6,497 nucleotides of DNA, taken from the NCBI GenBank assembly GCA_937959065.1, contig CALGOI010000266.1, forward strand, positions 1 through 6,497, read 5' to 3'. The DNA is from an uncultured Ignavibacteriota bacterium (GTDB lineage Bacteria > Bacteroidota > Ignavibacteria > Tepidaquicellales > Tepidaquicellaceae). Shown here one piece after another: positions 5,697-6,497 of this stretch. Within the stretch, counting starts at the first letter, position 1, and each line of letters starts with the position of its first letter. The notes under the pieces are model-generated. The model worked only from the letters and a program-made list of their open reading frames with translations, was not told the origin of the DNA and searched no databases. A program made the position numbers and the translations under genes.

Positions 5697-6488
5697 TCAG
5701 AATATTGCCGGTTTCCACTTAATTTCGCCATTTTCAAGAAAAACTCGTATCGCATTAAGTGTATCTGATATATCGAAATCAAAAGTACCGGTTGCGACAT
5801 TAAAGCTTTGTCCCGGCTGAGGATCCATACGGTTAATGGATATCACCATTTTGTTTAATCCGTTGAGTGCCATGACGTCCATAGTGTCCGACGGAATATC
5901 CAGGTTGCTGTTATAAAAATAGTTTGAATCGAATGCTGAATAATGGGTATTCATATCAATAGTGAAGAAAGTATTTTCCGGTTTCAGGCTTTCGTCGATG
6001 AGAATGGCAAAACCCCTTTTCTCTTTTTCAACAGCAAGCGCAGATATTACTCTCACAAGTGCGGCAAGCTCATGGTAGTTTCTCTGAAAGGCAGGTACGA
6101 TCTCTGTCTGATATGAACGGTATTTTCTAAATGATTTTCCGCCGGTTGACACGATTAACTCCTCGATAGGAATCTTGAGTTCATCCGGAAACTGCCTCAC
6201 TGTATCACTGTACATTTCCATGATACCGAAGTTTTTCACTTTGAGAGAATCATAAAGCATCTTCATTTCCGCGGGTGAAAACGTAAAAGGTACCTTTTTT
6301 TCTTTTCCTTCCAACGAATAAATAACATAAGATGAATCAAGAGACAGAAAGTATGTTCGCCCCTCCTCACGGTTAATGTACTCGACGGTGATATCCTGAG
6401 GCATGCTGCCCGGAAGACCGGTCGATAGATTTTCACATCCGTATAAAGATATAAGAAATAATAAAAGCAGGATTAACTTAAATTTCAT
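5697..6488 (-). CDS. Predicted lipoprotein of unknown function
   Basis: From the ATG at 6486-6488 the product is 263 aa, with a lipoprotein signal peptide: MKFK, a Leu/Ile-rich core and the lipobox SLYGC, with Cys18 as the lipidation site. In-frame TTG codons at 6491 and 6494 would add only two residues before the natural MKFK start, so the ATG is preferred; the frame is still open at the window edge. The mature protein shows no family I recognise. It looks mostly beta-strand with short helices: a region (about 24-75) with EEGRTYFLSLDSSYVIYSLEGKE-like strands and a PFTFSPAEMKMLYDSL helix start, a helical segment around 130-155 (NYHELAALVRVISALAVEKE), and a C-terminal part ending GEIKWKPAIF. 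Most likely it is anchored in the periplasm or outer membrane. It stops 77 nt before the first MarR-GNAT ATG and has no clear terminator after it, so some read-through into that operon is possible. Confidence 0.8.
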   Translation of the reverse strand: MKFKLILLLLFLISLYGCENLSTGLPGSMPQDITVEYINREEGRTYFLSLDSSYVIYSLEGKEKKVPFTFSPAEMKMLYDSLKVKNFGIMEMYSDTVRQFPDELKIPIEELIVSTGGKSFRKYRSYQTEIVPAFQRNYHELAALVRVISALAVEKEKRGFAILIDESLKPENTFFTIDMNTHYSAFDSNYFYNSNLDIPSDTMDVMALNGLNKMVISINRMDPQPGQSFNVATGTFDFDISDTLNAIRVFLENGEIKWKPAIF

Positions 6489-6497
6489 CAACAATGT

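Noticed and set aside
6489..6494. Earlier TTG start codons for the lipoprotein.
   Set aside because: The ATG at 6488 gives the standard Met-Lys signal peptide; the TTG codons add only two residues.

Overview
The window most likely comes from a Bacteroidetes/Chlorobi-group bacterium, and Ignavibacteria-like lineages fit best. The strongest evidence is the rightward gene at the left edge. It ends in a textbook type IX secretion (T9SS, Por) sorting domain with the NYPNPFNPSTKIRFEIP signature. Several genes also lack any convincing Shine-Dalgarno sequence, as is usual in that phylum. This assignment is an inference from protein features, not from a database match.

Layout. Bases 2-1246 (+) hold the 3' part of a secreted T9SS cargo protein, followed by a strong hairpin terminator (1283-1314). 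Everything else is on the minus strand and is read from right to left. At the right edge (5697-6488) is a predicted lipoprotein of unknown function. A 76-nt gap follows, holding a near-consensus sigma-70-type promoter (TTGACA, 17 nt, TATATT) and a 25-bp palindrome that overlaps the predicted transcription start. From this promoter runs a compact series of genes: a MarR-GNAT fusion regulator/acetyltransferase (4676-5620), a VOC/glyoxalase-fold protein (4320-4658), a DinB-family protein (3783-4310), a membrane-anchored YiiX-type permuted papain-like hydrolase (2242-3732), a PaiB-family FMN-binding protein (1589-2197), and a 59-aa very basic protein (1338-1517). Gaps are 17, 9, 50, 44 and 71 nt. 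The convergent terminator probably also ends this leftward unit.

How the genes may work together. The MarR-GNAT protein probably represses its own promoter through the palindrome, so the whole cluster may be induced by a small ligand. Acetyltransferase, VOC and DinB proteins are recurrent parts of small-molecule resistance and detoxification loci. Pairing a GNAT domain with PaiB recalls the Bacillus subtilis paiA-paiB pair. The papain-like hydrolase would act at the cell envelope. The functional unity of the cluster is inferred from gene order only. No RNA genes, CRISPR arrays, insertion sequences or phage genes were seen, and there is no gene-free stretch longer than 300 bases.
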